From Chthoniobacterales bacterium (GTDB taxonomy: Bacteria; Verrucomicrobiota; Verrucomicrobiia; Chthoniobacterales; UBA10450), in contig JACCZO010000279.1 of assembly GCA_013695925.1 (NCBI GenBank), forward strand, positions 1 to 13,453: a DNA stretch of 13,453 nucleotides, given 5' to 3'. Made by a program: the position numbers and the translations under genes. Of this stretch, positions 5,931 through 12,729 are shown piece after piece. Positions within the stretch are counted from its first letter, which is position 1. Each line of letters begins with the position of its first letter. The notes beneath the pieces were generated by a model. That model did not search any database, had not been told where the DNA came from, and saw only the letters and a list, made by a program, of their open reading frames with translations.

Positions 5931-6581
5931 GTGAACGAAACTGCCGCACCCATTCGCCTGATTGCGGGCCTCGGGAATCCGGGGCGCGAATATCTGCGCA
6001 CGCGCCACAATATTGGTTTCATGGTTCTCGACCGGCTCGCCGCCGATGCCCGGCTGTCCTGGGATTTTTCGGCGAAATGGAACGCGGGCTGGGCCAAAAG
6101 CGACGTGATCATGGTCAAGCCAGCCACTTTTATGAACCGGAGCGGGGAAGCGGTCGTGGCGATCGCAAATTTCTACAAAATCGCGGCGGCGGAAGTGCTC
6201 GTGGTGCTCGACGACCTCGCTTTGCCGCTCGGGCGCCTGCGTTTGCGAACGCAAGGCAGCTCTGGCGGGCATAACGGGCTCGAATCGATCATCGAACACT
6301 TTGGGACCGAGGCGATCCCGCGGTTGCGGGTGGGAATTGGCGCGCGCGCCGTTGTAGCCGGGGGCGCTGACCCCGGCCGCTTCGAGCCAGAACCACAGCC
6401 GGGGTCAACGCCCCCGGCTACAATGAGCGCGGTCGATTACGTGCTCGGACGCTTTTTTGAAGAAGAACAACCGGTCCTCGATGCGACTATCCACCGTGCC
6501 GCCGAAGCAGTGAAGTGCGCGGTCGACAAAGGGCTGTTTGCTGCGATGAATGTTTTCAACCAACCACCCGAAGAAATATGA
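5931..6581 (+). CDS. pth: Peptidyl-tRNA hydrolase with in-frame repeat insertion
   Basis: Releases peptides from peptidyl-tRNA that has dropped off the ribosome. Starting at GTG 5931 (no in-frame ATG fits), the 216-aa protein shows LIAGLGNPGREYLRTRHNIG with Asn16 and catalytic His26, MVKPATFMNRSG with Asn69, VVLDDLALPLG with Asp94, and GSSGGHNGLESI with Asn115. All key residues are therefore present. After RLRVGIGAR the family normally goes within a few residues to the DYVLGRF helix. Here about 25 extra residues (roughly 141-165) are encoded by a palindromic repeat, which explains the length above the usual 185-195. The insert is Pro/Gly-rich and sits in a surface loop near the C-terminal helix that covers the active site, so activity is plausible but not assured. 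The TGA overlaps the rpsF ATG (6578-6581). Confidence 0.95.
   Translation: MNETAAPIRLIAGLGNPGREYLRTRHNIGFMVLDRLAADARLSWDFSAKWNAGWAKSDVIMVKPATFMNRSGEAVVAIANFYKIAAAEVLVVLDDLALPLGRLRLRTQGSSGGHNGLESIIEHFGTEAIPRLRVGIGARAVVAGGADPGRFEPEPQPGSTPPATMSAVDYVLGRFFEEEQPVLDATIHRAAEAVKCAVDKGLFAAMNVFNQPPEEI
6352..6423. repeat. 72-bp palindromic repeat inserted in frame in pth
   Basis: Left arm 6352-6377 (TTGTAGCCGGGGGCG...) and right arm 6398-6423 (...CGCCCCCGGCTACAA) are 26 bases each and complementary at 25 of 26 positions, around a 20-base spacer. From memory, GTAGCCGGGGGC / GCCCCCGGCTAC palindromes are abundant between genes in Verrucomicrobiota and behave like non-autonomous REP or MITE elements. Here the element lies within a coding region and is exactly 24 codons long, so the reading frame survives. 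No clear target duplication is visible at its edges. Confidence 0.85.
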
Positions 6582-6910
6582 AGAATCGTTATGAAGCGTT
6601 GCTCGTGCTCAACACACAGGGCAAGGATGACAATGTGAAGGACATCGTTGACCGCCTCGAATCCGAATTTCAAAAAGAAGGCGCCCAAGTCGAGCAGGTC
6701 CAGAAAATGGACAAACGCCAGTTTTCCTACGTGGCGGGCGACCTCGATGCCGGCTTCTATGTGAATTTTATCTTCCACGCCGATTCGCAGCTGATCACCA
6801 AACTGCGTTCCAAGTTCAAGCTCGACCCGGAAGTCTATCGCCAGCACTACCAGAAGCTGCGCGAGAAAAAAGAGGCGCCAGCGAAAAAGAGAGTCGCCGC
6901 CGAGAAATAG
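6578..6910 (+). CDS. rpsF: 30S ribosomal protein S6
   Basis: The 110-aa protein starts MKNRYEALLVLNTQGKDDNV, matching the beta-alpha-beta start of S6. It continues with LESEFQKEGAQVEQVQKMDKRQFSY and GFYVNFIFHADSQLITKLRSKFKLDPEVYR. It binds 16S rRNA in the central domain of the small subunit, normally as a partner of S18. The C-terminal 20 residues are basic and low-complexity (EKKEAPAKKRVAAEK). The ATG at 6578 overlaps the pth stop as ATGA and is chosen over upstream starts because it gives the family N-terminus. ssb follows 18 bases later. The usual S18 gene (rpsR) is not found between here and the right edge. Confidence 0.95.
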   Translation: MKNRYEALLVLNTQGKDDNVKDIVDRLESEFQKEGAQVEQVQKMDKRQFSYVAGDLDAGFYVNFIFHADSQLITKLRSKFKLDPEVYRQHYQKLREKKEAPAKKRVAAEK

Positions 6911-6928
6911 ATTCGCTAGAACGGGCGC

Positions 6929-7408
6929 ATGGCCAATTTCAACAAAGTCCTCCTGATGGGAAATCTGACGCGCGACCCCGAGGTGCGTTACACGCCGAAG
7001 GGTACTGCGGTCGCGGAACTCGGCATCGCGGTTAACCGAATTTACTCCGGCGAAAACGGAGAGAAGCGCGAAGAAGTGACCTTTGTCGACGTCACCGTCT
7101 GGGGACGCACCGCGGAAAACGTCGGCGAATATCTCAAGAAAGGCCGGCCTGTTTTCATCGAAGGGCGGCTCCAGCTCGATTCCTGGGAAGACAAAACCTC
7201 CGGCCAGAAGCGCAACAAGCTCAAGGTGGTGGCGGACAACGTGCAATTTCTCGGCTCGCCCCGCGGCGGTGCCGGTGGTGCCAGTGGTGGCGAGCCCGAT
7301 GAAGGCGAAGAAGCACCTCGCTCGCGCCCGAGCGGCGGGGGACGGAGTTCGGCTCCGCCGAAAAACACGCCTCCCAGCCCGCCAGACGACGACGACATTC
7401 CGTTCTAG
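6929..7408 (+). CDS. ssb: Single-stranded DNA-binding protein
   Basis: The 159-aa protein binds single-stranded DNA, normally as a tetramer, in replication, repair and recombination. Residues 1-108 are the OB fold (MANFNKVLLMGNLTRDPEVR, TPKGTAVAELGIAVNR, VDVTVWGRTAENVGEYLKKG, GRLQLDSWEDKTSGQKRNKL). Residues 110-150 are a Gly/Pro/Ser-rich disordered linker. The protein ends in the acidic tip DDDDIPF, the conserved docking site for partner proteins. Position after rpsF follows the common rpsF-ssb arrangement. The start at ATG 6929 gives the canonical N-terminus. The next gene downstream is a toxin-antitoxin pair, and dprA, which works on the same single-stranded DNA, follows it. Confidence 0.97.
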   Translation: MANFNKVLLMGNLTRDPEVRYTPKGTAVAELGIAVNRIYSGENGEKREEVTFVDVTVWGRTAENVGEYLKKGRPVFIEGRLQLDSWEDKTSGQKRNKLKVVADNVQFLGSPRGGAGGASGGEPDEGEEAPRSRPSGGGRSSAPPKNTPPSPPDDDDIPF

Positions 7409-7424
7409 GGAAAGTCTTGAAGGA

Positions 7425-7453
7425 ACACGTGCAAAGAGCTAATTTGCACGTGT
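7425..7453. promoter_or_regulatory. Perfect inverted repeat, likely antitoxin operator
   Basis: ACACGTGCAAA (7425-7435) and TTTGCACGTGT (7443-7453) are perfect 11-bp complements around the 7-bp spacer GAGCTAA, ending one base before the antitoxin ATG. Ribbon-helix-helix antitoxins typically bind such palindromes to repress their own operon, so an operator is the simplest reading. As RNA it would also be a stable hairpin next to the start codon. It lacks a T-tract and is not a standard terminator for ssb. Confidence 0.6.
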
Positions 7454-7454
7454 C

Positions 7455-7682
7455 ATGAAAACCAAGCTCACCCTGACGGTCGATCGCGATGTCGTGGCCG
7501 ATGCGAAGAAATTTGCGAAGCGCAATGGGATCTCGCTTTCCGAAATGGTCGAGGGTCAATTTCGGAAACTGAAGGAACCGTCGTTCGCCCAGAAGTGGTA
7601 TGGAAAATTTGAGATTCCTGTTCCGAAGCCCGGGGACGGCCGGCTGAAACACTTGCTCGAGAAGTACGTCCACGACCATTGA
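7455..7682 (+). CDS. Ribbon-helix-helix antitoxin (DUF6364-like)
   Basis: The 75-aa protein begins MKTKLTLTVDRDVVADAKKFAKRNGISLSEMVEGQF. This beta strand followed by two helices is the ribbon-helix-helix pattern, with the GISLSEMV turn typical of DUF6364-type antitoxins. The C-terminal 30 residues (KWYGKFEIPVPKPGDGRLKHLLEKYV) would wrap the toxin. It is followed at once by a PIN-domain gene whose TTG start overlaps its TGA, the classic antitoxin-toxin order. The family neutralises the toxin and represses the operon, probably through the inverted repeat just upstream. It lies 46 bases after ssb. Confidence 0.85.
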   Translation: MKTKLTLTVDRDVVADAKKFAKRNGISLSEMVEGQFRKLKEPSFAQKWYGKFEIPVPKPGDGRLKHLLEKYVHDH

Positions 7683-8098
7683 AGGTTCTCCTCGACACCG
7701 ATGTTCTGATGGACGTCGCGCTGGGCCGCGAACTGTTCGGACCCGATAGTCGCGCTCTCCTGGAATGGTGTCAGCGCGAACACCAGGCGACGATCGTGGC
7801 CTGGCATACGATGTCGAATCTCTTTTATCTTCTGAGTGCGGCGCGGTCTGCTTCCTTTGCCCGGAGCTTCCTCAGCGGACTCTTAAAGTTTGCCATCGTC
7901 GCCAGCGGAGGGACCGAGAGTGTGCGTCACGCTTTGACCATGCGGATGGCCGATTTCGAGGATGCGCTGCAGGTCGCGGCCGCGATCTCGGCTAACGCGA
8001 ATTTCATTGCGACCAGGAATGTTGCCGACTATCGGGGTTCTCCCATCCCGGTTCTGACCCCCGCGGTTTTCCTGAAGCGTTTCCAGCCCGAGGCATGA
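7679..8098 (+). CDS. PIN-domain ribonuclease toxin (VapC-like)
   Basis: The 139-aa protein starts from TTG 7679, overlapping the antitoxin stop (TTGA). It reads MKVLLDTDVLMDVALGRELF with the first metal-binding Asp6. It continues with AWHTMSNLFYLLSAARS, then MADFEDALQVAAAISANANF with acidic residues Asp92, Glu94 and Asp95, and TRNVADYRGSPIPVLTPAVF at the C-terminus. This order and the DFEDALQ and TRN-x2-DY blocks fit the PIN_3 group of PIN-domain toxins, Mg-dependent endoribonucleases that cleave tRNA, rRNA or mRNA. All visible acidic residues are kept, so the toxin looks active. The TGA overlaps the dprA ATG (8095-8098), an unusual coupling of a toxin to a DNA-uptake gene. Confidence 0.88.
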   Translation: MKVLLDTDVLMDVALGRELFGPDSRALLEWCQREHQATIVAWHTMSNLFYLLSAARSASFARSFLSGLLKFAIVASGGTESVRHALTMRMADFEDALQVAAAISANANFIATRNVADYRGSPIPVLTPAVFLKRFQPEA

Positions 8099-9195
8099 AC
8101 CGCACCGAAGCCTGCATCGCGCTCAACATGGTCGCAGGCATGGGGCCGGTGCGTTTGCGCAACTTGCTCGAGGTTTTTGAAACGCCGGAGCGCATCCTGG
8201 CGGCGAAACGGAGCGAGTTGCGAACGGTCGACGGCATCGGCAATGAGGTCGCCGAGCAGATCGCGAATTGGGAAAACACCGTCGACCTGCCGGCCGAGCT
8301 GGAGCGCGTCCGCGATTTCGGCGCCGATGTCATTACCGCGCAATCACCGGTCTATCCGCGCCAGCTGCGCGAGATTCACGCGCCGCCCATCGTGCTTTAC
8401 GTCTGGGGCGAACTGACGGAGCGCGATCAACACGCGATTGCGGTCATCGGCTCGCGCCGCACCAGCCACTACGGCGCGGAGTGCGCGAAGAAGCTTTCTT
8501 ATCAGCTCGCCTATTCGGGTCTGACCGTGATCAGCGGGCTCGCGCGCGGGATCGACACCGCCGCGCACCAGGGCGCGCTGGCGGCCAAGGGCCGCACGAT
8601 CGCCGTCATTGGTTCCGGCCTAACAAAACTCTACCCGCCCGAAAACGCCGCCCTCGCCGACAAGATCCGGAGCGGCAACGGCGCGGTCATTTCCGAGTTC
8701 TCGATGGCGATCGAACCCGACCGCCAGACCTTCCCGATGCGCAACCGGATCATCAGCGGCTGGAGTCACGGCATCCTCGTGGTAGAGGCCGGCTTGAACA
8801 GCGGCGCGCTCATCACGGCTTCACAGGCGATTGAGCAGGGGCGTTCGGTGTACGCGGTGCCCGGTCACATTAATGCCCCGACCGCGCACGGTTCGAACCG
8901 TCTGATACAACAAGGCGCCAAGCTGGTCATGGACGCGGGGGACATTCTCGACGACCTCCAGATCCTGCTCCCGGAAAAGCAGAAGCTGCCGGAAGCCGTC
9001 GCTCGCCCCCTGCCGGAACTGTCCGCCGATGAGCGTCTCGTTTACGATGCAATCCGGCCGACCGAGACGCCGATCGACCAGATCGCGGCGAGCAGCGAAC
9101 TGCCGGCCGCGACCGTTTCCTCGGTGCTTTTGCGGCTCGAATTGAAACGTCTCGTCAAACAGTTACCCGGGAAGTATTTCGTGAAGCTTTCGTAA
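8095..9195 (+). CDS. dprA: DNA-processing protein DprA/Smf
   Basis: A 366-aa cytosolic protein that binds incoming single-stranded DNA and loads RecA during natural transformation. Residues 1-70 form the N-terminal helix-hairpin-helix region (ALNMVAGMGPVRLRNLLEVF, LRTVDGIGNEVAEQI). The Rossmann core shows AVIGSRRTSHYG (GSRR at 119-122), SGLARGIDTAAHQGAL (147-162), VIGSGLTKLYPPEN, FPMRNRIISGWSHGILVVEA, SGALITASQAIEQGRSVYAV and PGHINAPTAHGSNRLIQQGA. The C-terminal 65 residues (LSADERLVYDAIRPTETPID ... LELKRLVKQLPGKYF) are the winged-helix domain. Length is typical. The ATG overlaps the toxin stop. A topoisomerase gene follows about 105 bases later, matching the widespread dprA-topoisomerase adjacency. 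Its presence does not prove competence. Confidence 0.96.
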   Translation: MNRTEACIALNMVAGMGPVRLRNLLEVFETPERILAAKRSELRTVDGIGNEVAEQIANWENTVDLPAELERVRDFGADVITAQSPVYPRQLREIHAPPIVLYVWGELTERDQHAIAVIGSRRTSHYGAECAKKLSYQLAYSGLTVISGLARGIDTAAHQGALAAKGRTIAVIGSGLTKLYPPENAALADKIRSGNGAVISEFSMAIEPDRQTFPMRNRIISGWSHGILVVEAGLNSGALITASQAIEQGRSVYAVPGHINAPTAHGSNRLIQQGAKLVMDAGDILDDLQILLPEKQKLPEAVARPLPELSADERLVYDAIRPTETPIDQIAASSELPAATVSSVLLRLELKRLVKQLPGKYFVKLS

Positions 9196-9203
9196 CGTTC
9201 CCA

Positions 9204-9255
9204 CTCGTGCTCCGCCCCGGTCGATCACGAGCACGAGCAGGAGCACGAGCACGAG
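9204..9255. repeat. GAGCAC low-complexity tract with inverted copy
   Basis: CTCGTGCTC at 9204-9212 is the exact complement of GAGCACGAG at 9229-9237. More GAGCACGAG units follow at 9241-9249 and 9247-9255. The hairpin formed by the first two could act as a dprA transcript end, but no T-tract follows. The 17-mer at 9239-9255 is identical to 3711-3727, so both intergenic tracts belong to one repeat family. Confidence 0.7.
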
Positions 9256-9300
9256 GGGGACTTGCAAACGCAGCCAACGGGGTCTAGTTGGCAACCCTTC

Positions 9301-12087
9301 ATGGCCAAAACCCTCATCATTGCCGAAAAGCCGAGCGTCGCGGCCGACATCGCGCGCGCGCTCGGCAAAGTCCCCAAGAAAGGCGCGCACTTCGAGAACG
9401 ACCAATACGTCATCTCGTCTGCGGTCGGCCACGTCGCCGAACTCCTCATGCCCGAGGACATTGACAAAAAGAAATATGGCTACTGGCGGCTCGAGACGCT
9501 CCCGATTATTCCGGAAAAATTTGAGCTCAAACCGAGCGAGGACTCGAAAGGAAAGTTTGCCCAGCTCAAGAAATTAATCGCGCGCAAGGACATCGAGAAA
9601 GTGGTGAATGCCTGCGACGCCGGGCGTGAAGGTGAGCTCATCTTTACCTACCTCGCGCAACTGGCGAAGAACAAGCATCCCGTGAAACGACTCTGGCTCC
9701 AATCGATGACGCCGCAGGCGATTCGCGAAGGCTTTCAAAAACTCCGCAGCGAAGAGGAAATGCGGCCCTTCGCCGATGCTGCCCGTTGCCGCAGCGAGAG
9801 CGATTGGCTCATCGGGATCAACGGCACCCGCGCAATCACGAAACGGATGTTCGGCTCACGGGCCGGCAATGTCGCTTCAGTGGGTCGCGTGCAGACTCCG
9901 ACTCTGGCGATGGTTTATGCACGGGAGTTGGAGATCCGCAACTTCAACCCGCGCGACTACTGGCGCGTGACCGGGAAATTCGAGATCGTCAAAGGCAGCT
10001 ACGAGGGAACGTATCAGCGCCCGGATTTCAAAAAGAGCGACGATGAGCACGACCGGATCGATCGGGTCTGGGATCAGGCCGCGGCGGAAGCCGTAGTTGC
10101 TGCGTGCCAGGGCCACCCACTGGCCCAAGTCTCCGAGGAGAAAAAGAGCAGCACACAGATCGCGCCGCGCCTTTACGACCTGACGACGTTGCAGCGCGAA
10201 GCAAACGGGCGTTTTGGATTTTCCGCCAAGCGCACTCTGCAGATTGCGCAGGCCCTTTACGAGAAACACAAGATGCTGACCTATCCGCGGACCGATTCGC
10301 GCGCGTTGCCGGAGGATTATCTCCCCGTCGTCAGGCAAACGCTCGGCAACCTTGGCGGGTCGCTCCGGGGGCACGCGCAGAAGGTGCTGGCAAACGACTG
10401 GGTCAGGCTCAACAAGCGCATTTTCAACAACGCGCAGATCAGCGATCACTTCGCGATCATCCCGACCACTTCGGAAGCGAAAAACCTCGATGACGCCGAG
10501 GCGAAAATCTTCGACATGGTGGCGCGGCGTTTCGTGGCGGTATTTTATCCGGTCGCGGAGTTCGACATTACGACCCGGCTCAGCCAGGTCGCGACGCACA
10601 GGTTCAAGACCGAAGGCAAAGTGCTGACCGCGGCCGGCTGGCTGGAAGTTTACGGACGAACGACGGTCGAAGAAGGTTCGGAGAAAGACAAAGCGCTTCC
10701 TGCCATGAGCGGCGAAGACCACGGCCAGGCGAAAACGCAGGAAGTCGTCCTGCATGGCGAAACGACCAAGCCGCCGCCGCGTTATACCGAAGCGACCCTG
10801 CTCTCGGCGATGGAAACCGCCGGTAAGTTCGTTGACGACGAAGAAGCGAAGGAAGCGATGAAAGAACGCGGTCTCGGCACGCCCGCGACCCGTGCCGATA
10901 CGATCGACGGGTTGATTTACCAGAAGTATATCGACCGCCAGCAGCGCGAGCTGGTGCCGACCACGAAGGCCGAGCAGCTGATTGAGTTTCTCACCGCGGT
11001 TAAAGCGACGGACATCACCAGCCCCGCCATGACCGGTGAGTGGGAACATCAACTGCGCCTGATGGAGCAGGGGAAATTCCCGCGCGAGAAATTCATGGCC
11101 GAGATCGTGGAAGAGACGAAAGGGATCGTCGAACGCGTCAAAGGATTTGAGGAAGACGATTCCGTCGCCCGCGTGAGCGACATCATCTCGCCGACCGACA
11201 GCAAGCCGCTGCGCGAGACGTTGCGCGGCTACAAATCCGAAGACGGCGACTTCATGATCTACAAGGTCATCGGCGGCCGGAAAATGTCGGAAGAAGAAAT
11301 CCGCGAGCTGGTCACGAACGGCTCGGTCGGACCGCTCGATGGATTTATTTCTGCCAAAACTCGTTCTTCATTTCCGGCCAAACTGAAACTCGCCAAAGAC
11401 GAGACGACCGGGAAGTGGAAAGCGGAGTACGACTTTGGCGAAAAGGTCGACGTCGGCGCCATGGAACCGTTCTGGACCGATCCCGCCTCCGGCGCGCAGC
11501 TCTGCGAATCCGGTTCCAACTACGTCCTGCGCGAACGCGAGGGCGAGGAATGGAAGCAGGCTTTCCGCGTCGGCCGACTGATGTGCAAAAAAGAAATTTC
11601 GCACGAGACCGCGATTCAACTGGCGGAAAAAGGGAAGACCGATCTGATCAAAGGCTTCATCTCAAAGAAGGGCCGGCCCTTCGATGCTTTCCTCGTCCGC
11701 CACGGCGCGCGGATCGCGTGGGAATTTCCGCCGCGCGAAGCAAAGAAGGACAAGGATGGAAAACCAGTGGCGGGCAAAGCGCGTCCACAAGTCGATCTCT
11801 CCAAAGCCAAAGTCGTCGGCGAGAGCAAAGTGCATCACGGCGAGCTGGTGGAAGCGGACGGCGCCTACTACGTGCGCAAGCCCGACCAGGACAACCGGGC
11901 CGTTTTCAAGTTGAGCAAAACGCTTTGCGAACACACGATCACGCCGGACGAAGTGAAAGAGTTGCTCGCGCAGGGCAAGTCGCCCCTGATCGAGAACTTC
12001 GTTTCCAAGCGGGGCAATAAGTTCGCCGCCTACCTCGTGCTCTCGCCCAAGAAGGACAAGGCGGAATTCGAATTTCCGCCTCGTTAG
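9301..12087 (+). CDS. topB: Type IA DNA topoisomerase, topoisomerase III type
   Basis: The 928-aa enzyme passes single DNA strands through a transient 5'-phosphotyrosine break. The Toprim domain opens MAKTLIIAEKPSVAADIARA with catalytic Glu9 and has the DAGREGELIF block from Asp106. The cleavage domain has the active-site Tyr328 in MLTYPRTDSRALP, preceded by GRVQTPTLAMVY and LYDLTTLQREANGRFGFSA. GLGTPATRADTIDGLI and TGEWEHQLRLMEQG complete the ring. The C-terminus has no zinc-finger cysteines but three repeats of the topoisomerase III C-terminal type, at about residues 630-720, 735-807 and 845-928. Their recurring cores are GFISAKTRSSFPAKLKL, GFISKKGRPFDAFLV and NFVSKRGNKFAAYLV. ATG 9301 is chosen over TTG 9262 because it gives the family N-terminus. 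No separate TopA is visible here, so whether this is the main relaxing enzyme cannot be told. Confidence 0.94.
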   Translation: MAKTLIIAEKPSVAADIARALGKVPKKGAHFENDQYVISSAVGHVAELLMPEDIDKKKYGYWRLETLPIIPEKFELKPSEDSKGKFAQLKKLIARKDIEKVVNACDAGREGELIFTYLAQLAKNKHPVKRLWLQSMTPQAIREGFQKLRSEEEMRPFADAARCRSESDWLIGINGTRAITKRMFGSRAGNVASVGRVQTPTLAMVYARELEIRNFNPRDYWRVTGKFEIVKGSYEGTYQRPDFKKSDDEHDRIDRVWDQAAAEAVVAACQGHPLAQVSEEKKSSTQIAPRLYDLTTLQREANGRFGFSAKRTLQIAQALYEKHKMLTYPRTDSRALPEDYLPVVRQTLGNLGGSLRGHAQKVLANDWVRLNKRIFNNAQISDHFAIIPTTSEAKNLDDAEAKIFDMVARRFVAVFYPVAEFDITTRLSQVATHRFKTEGKVLTAAGWLEVYGRTTVEEGSEKDKALPAMSGEDHGQAKTQEVVLHGETTKPPPRYTEATLLSAMETAGKFVDDEEAKEAMKERGLGTPATRADTIDGLIYQKYIDRQQRELVPTTKAEQLIEFLTAVKATDITSPAMTGEWEHQLRLMEQGKFPREKFMAEIVEETKGIVERVKGFEEDDSVARVSDIISPTDSKPLRETLRGYKSEDGDFMIYKVIGGRKMSEEEIRELVTNGSVGPLDGFISAKTRSSFPAKLKLAKDETTGKWKAEYDFGEKVDVGAMEPFWTDPASGAQLCESGSNYVLREREGEEWKQAFRVGRLMCKKEISHETAIQLAEKGKTDLIKGFISKKGRPFDAFLVRHGARIAWEFPPREAKKDKDGKPVAGKARPQVDLSKAKVVGESKVHHGELVEADGAYYVRKPDQDNRAVFKLSKTLCEHTITPDEVKELLAQGKSPLIENFVSKRGNKFAAYLVLSPKKDKAEFEFPPR

Positions 12088-12219
12088 GCGCGGGCGCTTT
12101 CCGATTGTTCGTTAGGCCGAGGCGGGCTTGGTGGCGGAATTTTTTCCGCAAATGCACGAATTGTTGCGCCGGAACGTTGACGCTACAACTAATGGTGTGT
12201 TACACACAACCGCGACACT
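12088..12219. promoter_or_regulatory. topB-nrdR intergenic region with weak hairpin and possible promoter
   Basis: GCGGAA-TTTT-TTCCGC (12134-12149) is a 6-bp hairpin without a following T-tract, a poor terminator. TTGACG (12177-12182) is a good -35 match; the best -10 is TTACAC or TACACA at 12200-12206, spacing 17-18, which is weak. GTGTG-TTA-CACAC (12195-12207) is a short palindrome over that -10, where a repressor such as NrdR itself could bind, although it is not a clear NrdR box. Two TCGTTAGGC motifs lie at 12081-12089 and 12109-12117. Confidence 0.35.
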
Positions 12220-12729
12220 ATGCGTTGTCAAAAGTGCGGATGCCGGGATGACAAGGTTATCGACTCCCGCCAATCACGGGATGGCTCGAGCATTCGACGA
12301 CGCCGGGTCTGTTTACAGTGTGCCTTCCGATACACCACCTACGAAGAAATCGAGCGGACCGATTTGCGAGTCGTCAAACGCGACCGGACGCATGAGGTTT
12401 TCGAGCGCCGCCAACTGGCCGAAAGCATCGCGACCGCGTGCGAGAAACGTCCCATCAACCTCGTGATGCTGGAACAAACGGTCGATGACATTGTGCACGA
12501 GTTGGAAACCGGCGAGCGCGAAATTTCGACCGTCGCAATCGGCGACAAGGTTCTGGAAAAGCTGCGCGAACTCGATGAAGTCGCCTATTTGCGTTACGCC
12601 TCAGTCCATCGCCGCTTTGAGGATGTCGAACGTTTCATCGACGAGATTCGCGCACTCCATCAGCGAATAAAACCCGACGCGCGCCAACCCGAATTGTTCA
12701 ACGAACCCGCTAATAATGGTCGCGTTTAA
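12220..12729 (+). CDS. nrdR: Transcriptional repressor NrdR
   Basis: The 169-aa regulator represses ribonucleotide reductase genes when dATP is high. Residues 1-46 are the zinc ribbon with Cys3, Cys6, Cys31 and Cys34 (MRCQKCGCRDDKVIDSRQSR, IRRRRVCLQCAFRYTTYE). Residues 49-139 are the ATP cone (VVKRDRTHEVFERRQLAESI, TACEKRPINLVMLEQTVDDI, EISTVAIGDKVLEKLRELDE, VAYLRYASVHRRFEDVERFI). The C-terminal tail ends ARQPELFNEPANNGRV. Length is near the usual 150-160. The start is fixed by the conserved MRCxKC. It overlaps the next gene by 14 bases. No ribonucleotide reductase gene is visible in the window, so its targets are elsewhere. Confidence 0.97.
   Translation: MRCQKCGCRDDKVIDSRQSRDGSSIRRRRVCLQCAFRYTTYEEIERTDLRVVKRDRTHEVFERRQLAESIATACEKRPINLVMLEQTVDDIVHELETGEREISTVAIGDKVLEKLRELDEVAYLRYASVHRRFEDVERFIDEIRALHQRIKPDARQPELFNEPANNGRV

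Noticed and set aside
5244..6299. Long minus-strand open frame (351 codons) opposite rplY and pth
   Set aside because: It is antisense to two clear genes, is rich in Arg/His/Phe as expected from the complement of GC-rich coding DNA, and shows no recognisable domain.
9262..9300. Extended TTG start for the topoisomerase
   Set aside because: The extra 13 residues come from the end of the GAGCAC tract region and precede the conserved MAKTLIIAEKP start; ATG 9301 is better.
9877..11052. 391-codon minus-strand open frame inside topB
   Set aside because: Shadow of a well-supported topoisomerase gene; composition is typical of an antisense frame, with no family features.
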